64,000 nucleotides of DNA from Pseudomonas sp. LFM046 (GTDB lineage Bacteria; Pseudomonadota; Gammaproteobacteria; Pseudomonadales; Pseudomonadaceae): positions 3,854,770 through 3,918,769 of the forward strand of contig NZ_JYKO02000001.1 in assembly GCF_000949385.2 (NCBI RefSeq), written 5' to 3'. Each line of letters starts with the position of its first letter. Positions within the stretch are counted from its first letter, which is position 1. Of the stretch, positions 29,396 through 39,098 are shown piece by piece. The position numbers and the translations under genes were made by a program. Under the pieces are notes generated by a model that made no database searches, was not told where the DNA came from, and saw only the letters and a list, made by a program, of their open reading frames with translations.

Positions 29396-30829
29396 TCACT
29401 CCGGGCTATCAGCAGAAGACCGTTGTGCCTCCTGCCCCTCCCGGGCTACCTCCGCGCTCGGGCGAAAGTACAACTGGTAAACCAGGGCCAGCAGTGCAAG
29501 GAAGGGCACACCAAACACCAGGGTCATGCGGAACGCCGGCACAAAGGCGGTAGTCACCAGGATCGCCAGCAGCATCCCCAGGCCCAGCAGGGTCGCCCAG
29601 GGGAAGCCCCACATGCGGAAGGACAGCTGCAGACCGCCACGGCGCTCATGGTAGCGACGGAAGCGGTAGTGGGTCAGGAAGATCATCATCCAGGCGAAGA
29701 GCGCACCAAAGATGGAGATGGCCATCATCAGCATGAAGGACTCCTCGGGGAACGCCAGGTTGACCAGGGTCGCCAGGGCGATGCCGGTGCAGGACAGCGC
29801 CAGGGCGTTCAGCGGCACCCCGGCCTTGCTCAACCGGCCCATGGCCTTCGGCGCGTGGCCGGCGCGGGAGAGGCTGAACATCATCCGGGTGGTGGTGTAG
29901 AGCTGGCTGTTCATCGCCGACAGTGCGGCCACCAGGATCACGAAATTGATCAGGCCGGTGGCGCCGGGAATGCCCACCATTTGCATGACGGTGACAAAGG
30001 GGCTCTGGGCACCCTGCCCCGACTGGTCCCAGGGCACCATCGCGAGGATCAGCGCCAGGGTGAGGATGTAGAACACCACCAGCCGCACCATGGTCACGCG
30101 GAAGGCGCTCTTCACCGCCACCTCGGGTTGCTCCGCCTCGCCGGCCGCCACCGCGATCATCTCGATGCTGAGGTAGCTGAAGATGGCGATGATTACGGCG
30201 ACCCAGACACCCGACAGGCCATGGGGCAGGAAGCCACCATGCTCGACGTAATGCTGGAAGCCGTATTCCGGGTGCTGGCCACCGAAGACCAGCCACGCAC
30301 CCAGCAGGATGAAGGCAAGGATGGCGCTGATCTTGATGGCCGAGAACCAGTACTCGAAATGACCGAACGCCTTGACGCTGATGGCGTTGGTCAGGATCAG
30401 CGCGGACGAGAACAGCAGGATCCAGACCCAGCCCGCCACGTCGGGGAACCAGTACTTCATGTACAGGGCGATGGCGGTAACTTCAGTGCCGACTGCCAGG
30501 ACGATGGCCGCCCAGTAGGCATAGCGCACCAGGAAACCGGCCAGCGGGCCGACGTAGTACTCGGCGTAGGCGCCGAAAGAACCGGAGGTGGGATGGGCCA
30601 CGGTCATCTCCGCCAGGCAGCCCATCAGCAACAGCGCAATCAGCGCACCGATGGAATAGCTGATGAGCACGCCCGGCCCGGCAAAGCCGATGGCGAAACT
30701 GCTGCCCATGAAGAGCCCGGTGCCGATGGCGCCACCGATGGCAATCATGCTCATCTGCGCCGAAGTGAGCTGGCGCTTGAGCCCCTGCTCCCTGGCCGCG
30801 ATCGCGGCGAATCCAGTCTTGTTAGTCAT
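29396..30829 (-). CDS. APC-superfamily amino acid permease
   Basis: 477-residue permease of the amino acid transporter (AAT) family with 12 predicted membrane helices. The family signature is the first helix IAIGGAIGTGLFMGSSFAIG, followed by the consensus helix-2/3 and the EMTVAHPTSGSFGAYAEYY loop. It starts at MTNKTGFAAIAAREQGLKRQL with GAGG upstream. It lies downstream of an OprD porin, kynU and kynB on the same strand, so uptake of tryptophan, kynurenine or another aromatic amino acid is an attractive but unproven role. P. aeruginosa also has a permease beside kynU. Confidence 0.9.
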   Translation of the reverse strand: MTNKTGFAAIAAREQGLKRQLTSAQMSMIAIGGAIGTGLFMGSSFAIGFAGPGVLISYSIGALIALLLMGCLAEMTVAHPTSGSFGAYAEYYVGPLAGFLVRYAYWAAIVLAVGTEVTAIALYMKYWFPDVAGWVWILLFSSALILTNAISVKAFGHFEYWFSAIKISAILAFILLGAWLVFGGQHPEYGFQHYVEHGGFLPHGLSGVWVAVIIAIFSYLSIEMIAVAAGEAEQPEVAVKSAFRVTMVRLVVFYILTLALILAMVPWDQSGQGAQSPFVTVMQMVGIPGATGLINFVILVAALSAMNSQLYTTTRMMFSLSRAGHAPKAMGRLSKAGVPLNALALSCTGIALATLVNLAFPEESFMLMMAISIFGALFAWMMIFLTHYRFRRYHERRGGLQLSFRMWGFPWATLLGLGMLLAILVTTAFVPAFRMTLVFGVPFLALLALVYQLYFRPSAEVAREGQEAQRSSADSPE

Positions 30830-30864
30830 CGTGTGCCTCGTATGTCTTGTCGTTGTGGCAGGCG

Positions 30865-32181
30865 TCAGAGCAGTTGCAGCGGGTATTCGATGATCACCCG
30901 CAGTTCGTTGTTGTCGGCGGTGTCGGCACGAGCCACCTCCTCGGTGGAGCGGATACTGGCCTGGCGCAGGCGGACCGAGAGGTCCTTTGCCGAACCGGAT
31001 TGCACCACGTAGCGCAACTCGATATCGCGCTCCCAACGCTTGCCATCGTCGCCGTAGCGACCGTAGGCGCCATTGGGGCCGCCCCGGTAGTGGCTGTCAT
31101 CGATGTGGTCGCCACTCACATAGCGGCTCATGAAGCTGAGGCCGGGCACGCCGAAGGCGGCCAGGTCCAGGTCGTAGCGCAGCTGCCAGGAACGTTCGTT
31201 GGGGGCGTTGAAGTCCAGAATCTGCACCGAGTTGGCGAGGAAGATCGACGTACCCGGCTGGCGGTCGAAGCCCAGGTAGTCGAACGGTTCATCGCCATGC
31301 ACCCGCTGGTAGGCCAGGGTCAATGCGTGGGGGCCCTGGCTGTAGCGTCCGGACAGCGACCAGGTGGTGTTGTCGATCTCGCCTGCGCGCTGCTGTCCCT
31401 GGTCGAGGGTGCGGTAGAGGTTGAAGTCGAAGGTCAGGGCCCGACCTTCGTCGAGTTCCAGACGCTGGCTTGCGTTGGCGTAGTACTGCCGCCAGATGTC
31501 CTCGAAGCGCGAGCCATAGGCGGAGAAGCTGGTGCCATTGGAGGGCGTCCAACTGAGGCCGGCGTAGTCGACGCGGCGCGTCTCGACCTGGGCATAAAGG
31601 GCCTTGAGTGCACCGTCGGAGTTGGTGGAGTTGCCATCATTGCCAGCCGTGAAGTGGCCGGCATCCACCAGCAGGTCATCGATTTCCCGGCTGTTCAGCG
31701 AGAAGCCAATGGCCATGGGGGTAAACAGCCGCGCGTTACCGGTACCGAACACCGGGTTCAGGGGGGCCTGGCTGCCGTATTTCAGTTCACTGCGGGAGAG
31801 GCGCATTTTCACCGCGCCACCCACTTCCGAGTACTCATCCTCGGGCTGCCCTTCGGAATCCACCGGGAGCAGGTCGGTGCCGGTGCGGGCGCGGCTGCTA
31901 TCGAGCTTGAGACCCAGGTTGGCGTAGGCGTCGATACCGAAACCGACGGTGCCCTGGGTAAAGCCGGAGCTGTAATCCAGGATCATCCCGTGGGCCCACT
32001 CCTCGCGGTAGTTCTGCCCACCCGGGTTATTCAGGATATTGCGATGGAAGTAGAAGTTGCGCTGGGTCAGGACCAGGCGACTGTCGTCGAGAAAGCCACC
32101 CTCGGCCTCCCCGGCCATCAGGTAGGGACTCAAGGCACCGAGCAGGAATAGCGGGCACGCCGACAACGGATTCAGCTTCAT
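30865..32181 (-). CDS. OprD-family outer-membrane porin
   Basis: 438-residue precursor with an N-terminal signal peptide (cleavage near AMAGEAEGG, about residue 22) and the OprD hallmark GGFLDDSRLVLTQRNFYFHR, then alternating strands typical of an 18-stranded barrel. OprD-type channels take up amino acids, peptides or aromatic acids by specificity loop; here the position between kynU and an amino acid permease suggests aromatic amino acid or kynurenine-pathway substrates. A GC-rich hairpin separates it from kynU. Confidence 0.9.
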   Translation of the reverse strand: MKLNPLSACPLFLLGALSPYLMAGEAEGGFLDDSRLVLTQRNFYFHRNILNNPGGQNYREEWAHGMILDYSSGFTQGTVGFGIDAYANLGLKLDSSRARTGTDLLPVDSEGQPEDEYSEVGGAVKMRLSRSELKYGSQAPLNPVFGTGNARLFTPMAIGFSLNSREIDDLLVDAGHFTAGNDGNSTNSDGALKALYAQVETRRVDYAGLSWTPSNGTSFSAYGSRFEDIWRQYYANASQRLELDEGRALTFDFNLYRTLDQGQQRAGEIDNTTWSLSGRYSQGPHALTLAYQRVHGDEPFDYLGFDRQPGTSIFLANSVQILDFNAPNERSWQLRYDLDLAAFGVPGLSFMSRYVSGDHIDDSHYRGGPNGAYGRYGDDGKRWERDIELRYVVQSGSAKDLSVRLRQASIRSTEEVARADTADNNELRVIIEYPLQLL

Positions 32182-32218
32182 GGATTCAACCTATTGTTGT
32201 GTTTATGGGGTCGAGGCT

Positions 32219-32244
32219 GGGCGCCATCCCTGGAGATGGCGCCC
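32219..32244 (-). other. Intercistronic hairpin between kynU and the OprD gene
   Basis: Ten-bp perfect stem GGGCGCCATC / GATGGCGCCC with a six-base loop and no T-run. It may stabilise the upstream mRNA end or reduce, without ending, read-through into the porin gene. Confidence 0.5.
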
Positions 32245-32268
32245 GGGCAAAGGCTTGTAGTTCGTGGA

Positions 32269-33519
32269 TCAGGTCACTTGCTTGCGCGTCATGAATCGCT
32301 CTTCGCGCCAGGCACCGCTGTCGAGCACCTCGCCGAGGATTTCCGCGGCGTCCCAGACATCGACAAAGCGGGTGTAGAGCGGCGTGAAGCCGAAACGCAT
32401 GATTCGCGGCTCGCGGTAATCACCGATGACGCCCCGGTCGATCAGCGCCTGGATGACTGCGTAGCCGTCGGGGTGCTCGAAGCTCACGTGGCTGCCGCGG
32501 CGGGCGTGCTCCAGCGGCGTGACCAGGGTCAGCGGGTGCTTGCCGCAGCGGGCCCGGACGCGCTCGATGAAGAGGTCGGTCAGCGCCAGGGACTTCTGCC
32601 GCAGGGCCTGCATGTCGGTCTTGGCGTAGGTGTCGAGGCCGCACTCCACCAGCGCCATCGAGGTGATGGGCTGGGTACCACAGAGGTAGCGACCGATGCC
32701 CGGTGCCGGCTCGTAGCGGGGCTCCATGCCGAACTGGCGAGCATGGCCCCACCAGCCGGACAGCGGTTGCCAGACCCGCTCCCGAAGTGCCGGGGAGACC
32801 CAGACGAAGGCCGGTGAACCGGGGCCGCCGTTCAGGTACTTGTAGGTGCAGCCGATGGCGTAGTCGGCGCCGGCTGCCTTGAGGTCGACCGGCACCGCGC
32901 CGGCCGAGTGGCAGAGGTCCCAGATGGTCAGCGCGCCGCACTCATGGGCCAGGGCGGTGAGCGCGGCCATGTCGTGCAGGTAGCCGGTCTTGTAGTTCAC
33001 CTGGGTGATCATCACCACCGCAGTGTCATTGCCGATCGCCGCCGGCAGGTCCTCCGGGCGGTCCACCAGGCGCAGGCTGTAGCCCTGCTGCAGCATGTCG
33101 GCCAGGCCTTCGGCCATGTAGATGTCGGTGGGGAAGTTGCTGCTCTCGGTGACAATCACCTTGCGCGACGGGTCGCGCTCGGCCTGCACCCGCAAGGCCG
33201 CCACCAGCACCTTGAAGAGGTTGATCGACGTGGTATCGGTGATCACCACCTCATCCTCGCCGGCACCGATCAGGGGCGCCAGCTTGTTGCCCAGGCGCGA
33301 CGGCAGGCCGCGCCAGCCGGCGCTGTTCCAGCTACCGATCAGGTCGTCGCCCCACTCGTCCGCCAGCACCTGGCGCGCCCGGTCCAGAGCAGCCACCGGG
33401 CGTGCACCGAGGGAGTTGCCGTCCAGATAGATCACACCCTCGGGCAGGGCGAAGTCCTCACGCAGCGCGGCGAGTGAGTCGCGGGCGTCGAGGGCCAGGC
33501 AGTCTTCTCTTGTTGTCAT
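32269..33519 (-). CDS. kynU: Kynureninase KynU
   Basis: PLP enzyme of fold type I that cleaves kynurenine to anthranilate and alanine. The 416-residue product shows [12 protein letters not shown], the PLP contact [15 protein letters not shown], and the Schiff-base lysine in [20 protein letters not shown] precedes the ATG. It is just downstream of kynB, in the kynBU order of P. aeruginosa, where the pathway feeds anthranilate to the antABC route or PQS synthesis. Confidence 0.96.
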   Translation of the reverse strand: MTTREDCLALDARDSLAALREDFALPEGVIYLDGNSLGARPVAALDRARQVLADEWGDDLIGSWNSAGWRGLPSRLGNKLAPLIGAGEDEVVITDTTSINLFKVLVAALRVQAERDPSRKVIVTESSNFPTDIYMAEGLADMLQQGYSLRLVDRPEDLPAAIGNDTAVVMITQVNYKTGYLHDMAALTALAHECGALTIWDLCHSAGAVPVDLKAAGADYAIGCTYKYLNGGPGSPAFVWVSPALRERVWQPLSGWWGHARQFGMEPRYEPAPGIGRYLCGTQPITSMALVECGLDTYAKTDMQALRQKSLALTDLFIERVRARCGKHPLTLVTPLEHARRGSHVSFEHPDGYAVIQALIDRGVIGDYREPRIMRFGFTPLYTRFVDVWDAAEILGEVLDSGAWREERFMTRKQVT

Positions 33520-33528
33520 GGTCTTTTC

Positions 33529-34170
33529 CTAGATCGAAAGGGGACGCAGCACGGCGCGGACCGGGCTGGCATCGAGATGGGTGAACTTGAGCGGGAGGGC
33601 GATCAGCTCGTAGTCGCCAGGCGGCACCTCATCGAGCAACAGCCCTTCGAGGATGGCCATGCGATGTCGCGCGACGGCGCGGTGGGCGTCGAGGCTCTTG
33701 CTGTCCTGCGGGTCCAGCGAGGGCGTATCGGTGCCCACCAGGCACACGCCGTGGCGAGCCAGGAGTTCGATGCTGTCAGGGTCGATGGCGGCAAAGCGCT
33801 CCGGCCAGGTGTCCAGCGGCGCGCGGTGCCAGGTGCGGATCAGTACCCGTGGCGGGACCCCGTCGAGGTGGGGCGCTAGCTGCTCCGGGCGCACACAGTC
33901 GCCCGCTTCCAGGCAGTGGATCAGCCGGCACGGCCCGAGGTAAGGCGCAAGATCCACGGCCCCGATGGCCGCCCCCGTGGCGTCGTAGTGCAACGGCGCG
34001 TCGGCGTGAGCCCCAGTGTGGGGTGACAGGGTGATGCGCCCGACATTGACCGGGCATTGCTCATCGATGTTCCAGCAGCGCTCCTCCTGGAAGGGCGTGT
34101 CACCCGGCCAGGTTGGGGTACTGGTATCCAGCGGCGGGCTGATGTCCCACAGGATCTTGCCGTCGTGCAT
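33529..34170 (-). CDS. kynB: Kynurenine formamidase KynB
   Basis: 213-residue metal-dependent cyclase-family hydrolase that converts N-formylkynurenine to kynurenine. The metal motif [13 protein letters not shown] (HxGTHxDxPxH type) is intact, and [17 protein letters not shown] is the family N-terminus. GGAG lies upstream of the ATG. First gene of the minus-strand kyn cluster, divergent from kynR. Confidence 0.95.
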   Translation of the reverse strand: MHDGKILWDISPPLDTSTPTWPGDTPFQEERCWNIDEQCPVNVGRITLSPHTGAHADAPLHYDATGAAIGAVDLAPYLGPCRLIHCLEAGDCVRPEQLAPHLDGVPPRVLIRTWHRAPLDTWPERFAAIDPDSIELLARHGVCLVGTDTPSLDPQDSKSLDAHRAVARHRMAILEGLLLDEVPPGDYELIALPLKFTHLDASPVRAVLRPLSI

Positions 34171-34301
34171 GATCGGTCTCCTCTGAAAGCGAGAGAATCA
34201 TGCTCAATATCCCTGCGAATTTTCGTGCTATCTTTGCACCGCTTACGCCATTCATTCGCAGATAATTTCGTTTTTCAACAAATCAAGAGAATATTCTTCA
34301 A

Positions 34302-34778
34302 TTGACCCTGGATTCCACCGACCTGCGCATCCTCCTCTGCCTACAGCAGAACGGGCGCATCAGTAATCAGGAGCTGGCAGAGAAGGTCGCGCTGTCGCCA
34401 TCCGCCTGCCTGCGCCGGCTGCGCAACCTGGAAGAAGGCGGCGTCATCCGTGGCTATCGCCCCATCCTGGATGCCGAGCGCCTGGGCGTCGAACTGGAAG
34501 CCCTGGTGCACATTTCCATGCGCCAGGACGAGGAAGGCTGGCACGATCGCTTCGTGGAAAAGGTCCAGGGCTGGCCGGAGGTGGTCAGCGCCTGCATCGT
34601 CACCGGCCACAGCAACTATGTGCTGCGGGTGCAGGCGCGGAATCTCAAGCAGTTCTCCGATTTCATCGTCAACCGCCTCAACCGCGCCAATGGGGTCACC
34701 GACATCCGCTCGGAAATCATCCTGCAGACCATCAAGGAAGGTGGCGGCGTGCTCGACCTGCTGGCCGCGCGCAGGTAA
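34302..34778 (+). CDS. kynR: Lrp/AsnC-family regulator KynR
   Basis: 158-residue regulator with an N-terminal winged helix (DLRILLCLQQNGRISNQELAEKVALSPSACLRRLRNLE) and a RAM ligand-binding domain. Divergence from kynB and resemblance to P. aeruginosa KynR indicate activation of the kyn genes in response to kynurenine. The start is TTG; no ATG or GTG gives the conserved N-terminus, and the upstream ribosome site is weak (AAGAGA). The upstream DNA is unusually AT-rich for this genome, and carries the palindrome GAATATTC at 34289-34296. Confidence 0.88.
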   Translation: MTLDSTDLRILLCLQQNGRISNQELAEKVALSPSACLRRLRNLEEGGVIRGYRPILDAERLGVELEALVHISMRQDEEGWHDRFVEKVQGWPEVVSACIVTGHSNYVLRVQARNLKQFSDFIVNRLNRANGVTDIRSEIILQTIKEGGGVLDLLAARR

Positions 34779-34785
34779 GCGGGGT

Positions 34786-35403
34786 TCAGCCCGCGAGGAA
34801 CGCCGCCACGGTGTCGGCCGCGCTGTCCAGATGCTGTTCGTGGGTCAGCCCCGACGCCTTGAGCGGCTTCAGGTCATGGTCCCCCGTCGCCAGCCAGTGC
34901 AGCTGGATGGCACCCGAGAGGTCGTATCCCGCCACCGTCGCACGGTCGCCCATGGGGTCGCGCTCGCCCTGGACGATCAAGGTGGGCGTCTTGAGGTCAG
35001 CCAGATGGGCGACCCGGGGTTTGTCCGCCTTGCCCACCGCGTGAAAGGGATAGCCCAGGCAAACCAGTGCGTCGGCCCCCGATTCATCCGCCAATAGACT
35101 GGCCATCCGCCCGCCCATGGACTTGCCGCCGATAGCCAGTCGGCCTGTGACCTGCTGTCGCACCAGGGCATGGACGTCCCGCCAACTGGCCAGCAACTGG
35201 GCCTGGGGATTCGGCGGCCGGCGCCGACCGTCCTCCCGCCGGGCGGCCATGTAGGGAAACTCGAAGCGAACGACCGCGACCCCGCGCGCTGCAAGCCTTT
35301 GCGCCATCTGTTCCATGAAATCGCTGTCCATGGGCGCACCCGCGCCATGGGCCAGGATCAGGGTGCTGTTTACCGGCCCGGAAGGCCTGTTCCACAAAAG
35401 CAT
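34786..35403 (-). CDS. KANL3/Tex30-like alpha/beta hydrolase
   Basis: 205-residue single-domain hydrolase. It starts LWNRPSGPVNSTLILAHGAGAPMDSDFM and has the nucleophile elbow GGKSMGGRMAS, the acid in LIVQGERDPMGDR and a His near GDHDLKPLK. The family (related to animal KANL3 and Tex30) is uncharacterised in bacteria. GGAG precedes the ATG. It diverges from ccoN2 and shares its upstream region with the Anr box; whether Anr acts on it is unknown. Confidence 0.82.
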   Translation of the reverse strand: MLLWNRPSGPVNSTLILAHGAGAPMDSDFMEQMAQRLAARGVAVVRFEFPYMAARREDGRRRPPNPQAQLLASWRDVHALVRQQVTGRLAIGGKSMGGRMASLLADESGADALVCLGYPFHAVGKADKPRVAHLADLKTPTLIVQGERDPMGDRATVAGYDLSGAIQLHWLATGDHDLKPLKASGLTHEQHLDSAADTVAAFLAG

Positions 35404-35430
35404 TGAGACTTCTCCGTCTATCGAAGGCGA

Positions 35431-35444
35431 TTGACCCAGATCAA
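35431..35444 (+). promoter_or_regulatory. Anr (FNR-type) box of ccoN2
   Basis: TTGACCCAGATCAA matches TTGAT-N4-ATCAA except at position 5. It centres about 74 bases before the ccoN2 ATG, so a start about 41 bases downstream fits class II FNR activation, as for the Anr-induced cco-2 operon of P. aeruginosa. Confidence 0.85.
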
Positions 35445-35511
35445 TGGTCGCCAAATGGGCTTTCACCATGCTTGCCCCGCAATCCAAAAACCGTGGACGG
35501 AAGCCCATAAC

Positions 35512-36936
35512 ATGAACACAGCAAGCAGTACCGCCTACAACTACAAGGTGGTCCGCCAGTTCGCCATCATGACGGTGGTCTGGGGAATCGTCGGGATGGG
35601 GCTCGGCGTTCTCATTGCCGCACAACTGGCCTGGCCGGAACTCAACTTCAACCTGCCCTGGACCTCGTTCGGCCGCCTGCGACCGCTGCACACCAACGCG
35701 GTGATCTTCGCGTTCGGGGGTTGTGCGCTGTTCGCTACCTCCTACTACGCCGTGCAGCGCACCTGCCAGACGCGACTGATCTCCGACAAGCTCGCCGCCT
35801 TCACCTTCTGGGGTTGGCAACTGGTGATCGTGCTGGCCGCCATCAGCCTGCCCATGGGCTGGACCAGCTCGAAAGAATACGCCGAGCTGGAATGGCCGAT
35901 CGACATCCTGATCACCATCGTCTGGGTCAGCTACGCCATTGTGTTCTTCGGCACGGTAGTCAAGCGCAAGACCAAGCACATCTATGTAGGGAACTGGTTC
36001 TTCGGCGGCTTCATTCTCACCGTGGCCATCCTGCACCTGGTCAACAACCTGGAAATCCCGGTCACCCTGACCAAGTCCTACTCCCTGTACTCCGGAGCCA
36101 CTGACGCCATGATCCAGTGGTGGTACGGCCACAACGCCGTGGGCTTCTTCCTCACCGCCGGCTTCCTCGGGATGATGTACTACTTCGTGCCGAAGCAGGC
36201 CGAACGCCCGGTGTATTCCTATCGCCTGTCCATCGTCCACTTCTGGGCGCTGATCGCGGTGTACATCTGGGCCGGTCCGCACCACCTGCACTACACCGCC
36301 CTGCCGGACTGGGCCCAGTCCCTCGGCATGGTGATGTCCCTGGTGCTGCTGGCACCCTCCTGGGGCGGCATGATCAACGGCATGATGACCCTCTCCGGGG
36401 CCTGGCATAAGCTGCGCTCCGACCCCATCCTGCGTTTCCTGGTGGTGTCCCTGGCCTTCTACGGCATGTCCACCTTCGAAGGCCCGATGATGGCCATCAA
36501 GACCGTCAACGCCCTCTCCCACTACACCGACTGGACCATCGGCCACGTACACGCCGGCGCCCTCGGCTGGGTTGCAATGGTGTCCATCGGCTCTCTGTAC
36601 CACCTGATTCCGAAAGTGTTCGGCCGTGAGCAGATGTACAGCACCGGTCTGATCAACACCCACTTCTGGCTGGCCACCATCGGCACGGTGCTCTACATCG
36701 CCTCCATGTGGGTCAACGGCATCACCCAGGGCCTGATGTGGCGTGCAGTCAATGAAGACGGCACCCTCACCTACTCCTTCGTCGAAGCCCTTGAAGCCAG
36801 CCACCCCGGCTTCGTGGTCCGGGTACTCGGCGGGGCCATTTTCCTCAGCGGCATGTTCTTCATGGCCTGGAACACCTGGCGCACCGCCCGCGCCTCGAAG
36901 CCGGCCGAGTATGACGCCATCGCCCAGATCGCCTGA
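35512..36936 (+). CDS. ccoN: cbb3-type cytochrome c oxidase subunit I (copy 2)
   Basis: 474-residue heme-copper oxidase core with 12 membrane helices and heme b, heme b3 and CuB. Start [17 protein letters not shown]; conserved histidine segments include [30 protein letters not shown] and [13 protein letters not shown]. The ATG is the first of the family N-terminus; earlier codons in frame overlap the Anr box. It leads the Anr-controlled operon used at low oxygen. Its DNA shares identical blocks with the ccoN copy at 39099. Confidence 0.96.
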   Translation: MNTASSTAYNYKVVRQFAIMTVVWGIVGMGLGVLIAAQLAWPELNFNLPWTSFGRLRPLHTNAVIFAFGGCALFATSYYAVQRTCQTRLISDKLAAFTFWGWQLVIVLAAISLPMGWTSSKEYAELEWPIDILITIVWVSYAIVFFGTVVKRKTKHIYVGNWFFGGFILTVAILHLVNNLEIPVTLTKSYSLYSGATDAMIQWWYGHNAVGFFLTAGFLGMMYYFVPKQAERPVYSYRLSIVHFWALIAVYIWAGPHHLHYTALPDWAQSLGMVMSLVLLAPSWGGMINGMMTLSGAWHKLRSDPILRFLVVSLAFYGMSTFEGPMMAIKTVNALSHYTDWTIGHVHAGALGWVAMVSIGSLYHLIPKVFGREQMYSTGLINTHFWLATIGTVLYIASMWVNGITQGLMWRAVNEDGTLTYSFVEALEASHPGFVVRVLGGAIFLSGMFFMAWNTWRTARASKPAEYDAIAQIA

Positions 36937-36947
36937 GGAATCGAGAA

Positions 36948-37559
36948 ATGAAAAAGCATGAAGTCATCGAGAAGAACGTCGGCCTGATGGCGCTGTTCAT
37001 GATCCTGGCCGTCAGCATCGGCGGCCTGGTGCAGATCGTGCCGCTGTTCTTCCAGGACGTGACCAACAATCCGGTTGAAGGCATGAAGCCCTACACCGCC
37101 CTGCAACTGGAAGGCCGCGACATCTACATCCGCGAAGGCTGCGTTGGCTGCCACTCGCAGATGATCCGTCCGTTCCGCGCCGAAACCGAGCGTTATGGCC
37201 ACTACTCCGTTGCCGGCGAAAGCGTCTGGGACCACCCCTTCCTGTGGGGCTCCAAGCGTACCGGTCCGGACCTGGCCCGCGTGGGCGGCCGCTACTCCGA
37301 CGACTGGCACCGTGCGCACCTGTACAACCCGCGCAACGTGGTGCCGGAGTCGAAGATGCCCGCCTACCCCTGGCTGGTCGAGAACACGCTGGATGGCAAG
37401 AACACCGCCGCCAAGATCCGCGCCATGCAGACCCTCGGCGTGCCCTACACCGACGAACACGTCGCCGGCGCCCAGGCGGCGGTCAAGGGCAAGACCGAGA
37501 TGGACGCCCTCGTCGCCTACCTGCAGGTGCTGGGCACCAGCCTGAAGAACAAGAGGTAA
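36948..37559 (+). CDS. ccoO: cbb3 oxidase subunit II, monoheme cytochrome c (copy 2)
   Basis: 203-residue membrane-anchored c-type cytochrome. One N-terminal helix (near residues 12-34) is followed by the heme motif [14 protein letters not shown] and the Met-ligand region in [10 protein letters not shown]. It accepts electrons from CcoP and passes them to CcoN. Twelve bases separate it from ccoN2. Bases 37212-37339 are identical to the second copy. Confidence 0.96.
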   Translation: MKKHEVIEKNVGLMALFMILAVSIGGLVQIVPLFFQDVTNNPVEGMKPYTALQLEGRDIYIREGCVGCHSQMIRPFRAETERYGHYSVAGESVWDHPFLWGSKRTGPDLARVGGRYSDDWHRAHLYNPRNVVPESKMPAYPWLVENTLDGKNTAAKIRAMQTLGVPYTDEHVAGAQAAVKGKTEMDALVAYLQVLGTSLKNKR

Positions 37560-37563
37560 GGCC

Positions 37564-37731
37564 ATGGACATCGGAACCCTGCGTGGCCTCGGCACCCTGC
37601 TGGTGCTGATCGCCACACTCGGCGTGATCTGTTGGGCCTACAGCGGAAAGCGCAAGGCCGCCTTCGACGAGGCTGCCAACCTGCCCTTCGCCGACGACGA
37701 CCGGAACGATTCTAGGAGCACCCGCGCATGA
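37564..37731 (+). CDS. ccoQ: cbb3 oxidase small subunit CcoQ (copy 2)
   Basis: 55-residue single-helix subunit, [20 protein letters not shown] then [20 protein letters not shown]. CcoQ supports stability of the oxidase complex. It ends in GCATGA, so its stop overlaps the ccoP start by four bases. Confidence 0.92.
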   Translation: MDIGTLRGLGTLLVLIATLGVICWAYSGKRKAAFDEAANLPFADDDRNDSRSTRA

Positions 37732-38663
37732 CCACTTTCTGGAGCTGGTACATAACCCTGCTCACCCTCTTCACCTTGCTGGCGCTGGTCTGGCTGATCT
37801 TCGCCACCCGCAAGGGCGAATCCCAGGGCACCACCGACCAAACCATGGGCCACGCCTTCGACGGCATCGAGGAGTACGACAATCCGCTGCCCAAGTGGTG
37901 GTTCTGGCTGTTCGTCGGCACTCTGGTCTTCGCTGCCGGCTACCTGGTGATGTACCCGGGTCTTGGCAATTGGAAGGGCCTGTTCCCCGGCTACGCCGAT
38001 GGCTGGACCCAGGAAGCGCAGTGGCAGCGTGAAGTGAAGAAGGCCGAGCAGCAGTACGGCCCCATCTTCGCCCGCTACTCCGCCATGTCCATCGAGGACG
38101 TGGCCAAGGATCCGAACGCGATGAAGATGGGGGGGCGCCTGTTCGCCACCTATTGCTCCATCTGCCACGGCTCCGATGCCAAGGGTGCCCAGGGCTTCCC
38201 CAACCTCACCGACAGCAACTGGCGCTGGGGCGGCGAGCCGGAAACCATCAAGACGACCATCCTCCACGGCCGCATGGCCGCCATGCCGGCCTGGGGCGAA
38301 GTGTTGGGTGATGAGGGCGTGAAGAACGTCGCGGCCTATGTCCGCCAGGACCTGGCCGGCCTGAAGCTGCCGGAAGATGCCAAGGCCGACCTGGAAGCCG
38401 GCAAGAACCTGTTCGCCACCACCTGCGTCGCCTGCCACGGCGCCGAAGGCAAGGGCACTCCGGCCATGGGCGCCCCGGACCTGACCCATCCGGCCGCCTT
38501 CATCTACGGCTCCAGCCTTGCCCAGCTGCAGCAGACCATCCGCTACGGCCGCAACGGCCAGATGCCCGCCCAGCAGGAATACCTGGGCCAGGACAAGGTC
38601 CACGTCCTGGCTGCGTACATCTACAGCCTGTCCCACAAGGATCAGGAACTGGCCGCCAAGTAG
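37728..38663 (+). CDS. ccoP: cbb3 oxidase subunit III, diheme cytochrome c (copy 2)
   Basis: 311-residue cytochrome with two N-terminal helices around residues 5-20 and 55-75 ([22 protein letters not shown]) and two heme sites, [13 protein letters not shown] and [13 protein letters not shown], on the periplasmic side. It is about 13 residues shorter than the second copy, mainly because of a gap in the linker after FPGYAD. The start overlaps ccoQ by ATGA. Last gene of the Anr-regulated operon. Confidence 0.96.
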   Translation: MTTFWSWYITLLTLFTLLALVWLIFATRKGESQGTTDQTMGHAFDGIEEYDNPLPKWWFWLFVGTLVFAAGYLVMYPGLGNWKGLFPGYADGWTQEAQWQREVKKAEQQYGPIFARYSAMSIEDVAKDPNAMKMGGRLFATYCSICHGSDAKGAQGFPNLTDSNWRWGGEPETIKTTILHGRMAAMPAWGEVLGDEGVKNVAAYVRQDLAGLKLPEDAKADLEAGKNLFATTCVACHGAEGKGTPAMGAPDLTHPAAFIYGSSLAQLQQTIRYGRNGQMPAQQEYLGQDKVHVLAAYIYSLSHKDQELAAK

Positions 38664-39098
38664 TGAAGAAGTCGGAGTGGCGCACGGAAGCGCCACTCCA
38701 ACCAGGCAGCCAGACCTTCGGGTCAAACTGCACGCCGCGCAAAAAGGCACCCTGAGCCGGGTGCCAGGGACACAGGGATGTGTCCACCCCTCCTTCTATA
38801 CAGTGCGACCCAGTGTCGCACCTCTCCGACCAATAACACCCTCCCCGCTTTGACATCAGCTAAGCTGTTGCGCAGTCGCCACTTTGCACAACTCCAAGGC
38901 GATCCTTCCTGTCACGCAAAACATCAGGCTTCGGCGCCCCGTCGAGAAGAGCCGAAAACACAGCCACAAAACCTTGTCCAGAGGGCTCCAGGCCCCGGTT
39001 TGTATCGGCTTGTGTCGTTGCAATGGCTACCCTCTTTCTCCATACTTGCCGCCGATTTTTTGTCCCCAAAAAACTCCATTAACCGTGGAACCCCTAGC
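38664..39098 (+). promoter_or_regulatory. cco-2/cco-1 spacer with three hairpins
   Basis: 435 bases without a gene. Hairpins: GGAGTGGCGC / GCGCCACTCC at 38674-38699, GGACACA / TGTGTCC at 38768-38785, and GTGCGAC / GTCGCAC at 38803-38821; none has a T-run. A TTGACA occurs at 38850, but without a -10 at the proper distance. No FNR-type box is visible, which fits constitutive expression of the second copy, as reported for cco-1 of P. aeruginosa. The leader to the ccoN ATG is long. Confidence 0.5.

Noticed and set aside
35404-36804. Minus-strand extension of the hydrolase frame through ccoN2
   Set aside because: Only the last 205 codons give an alpha/beta hydrolase; the rest is antisense to ccoN2 and the ATG at 35403 has a ribosome site.
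38850-38878. TTGACA as a -35 for ccoN1
   Set aside because: No -10-like hexamer 16-18 bases downstream; reported only as part of the spacer description.
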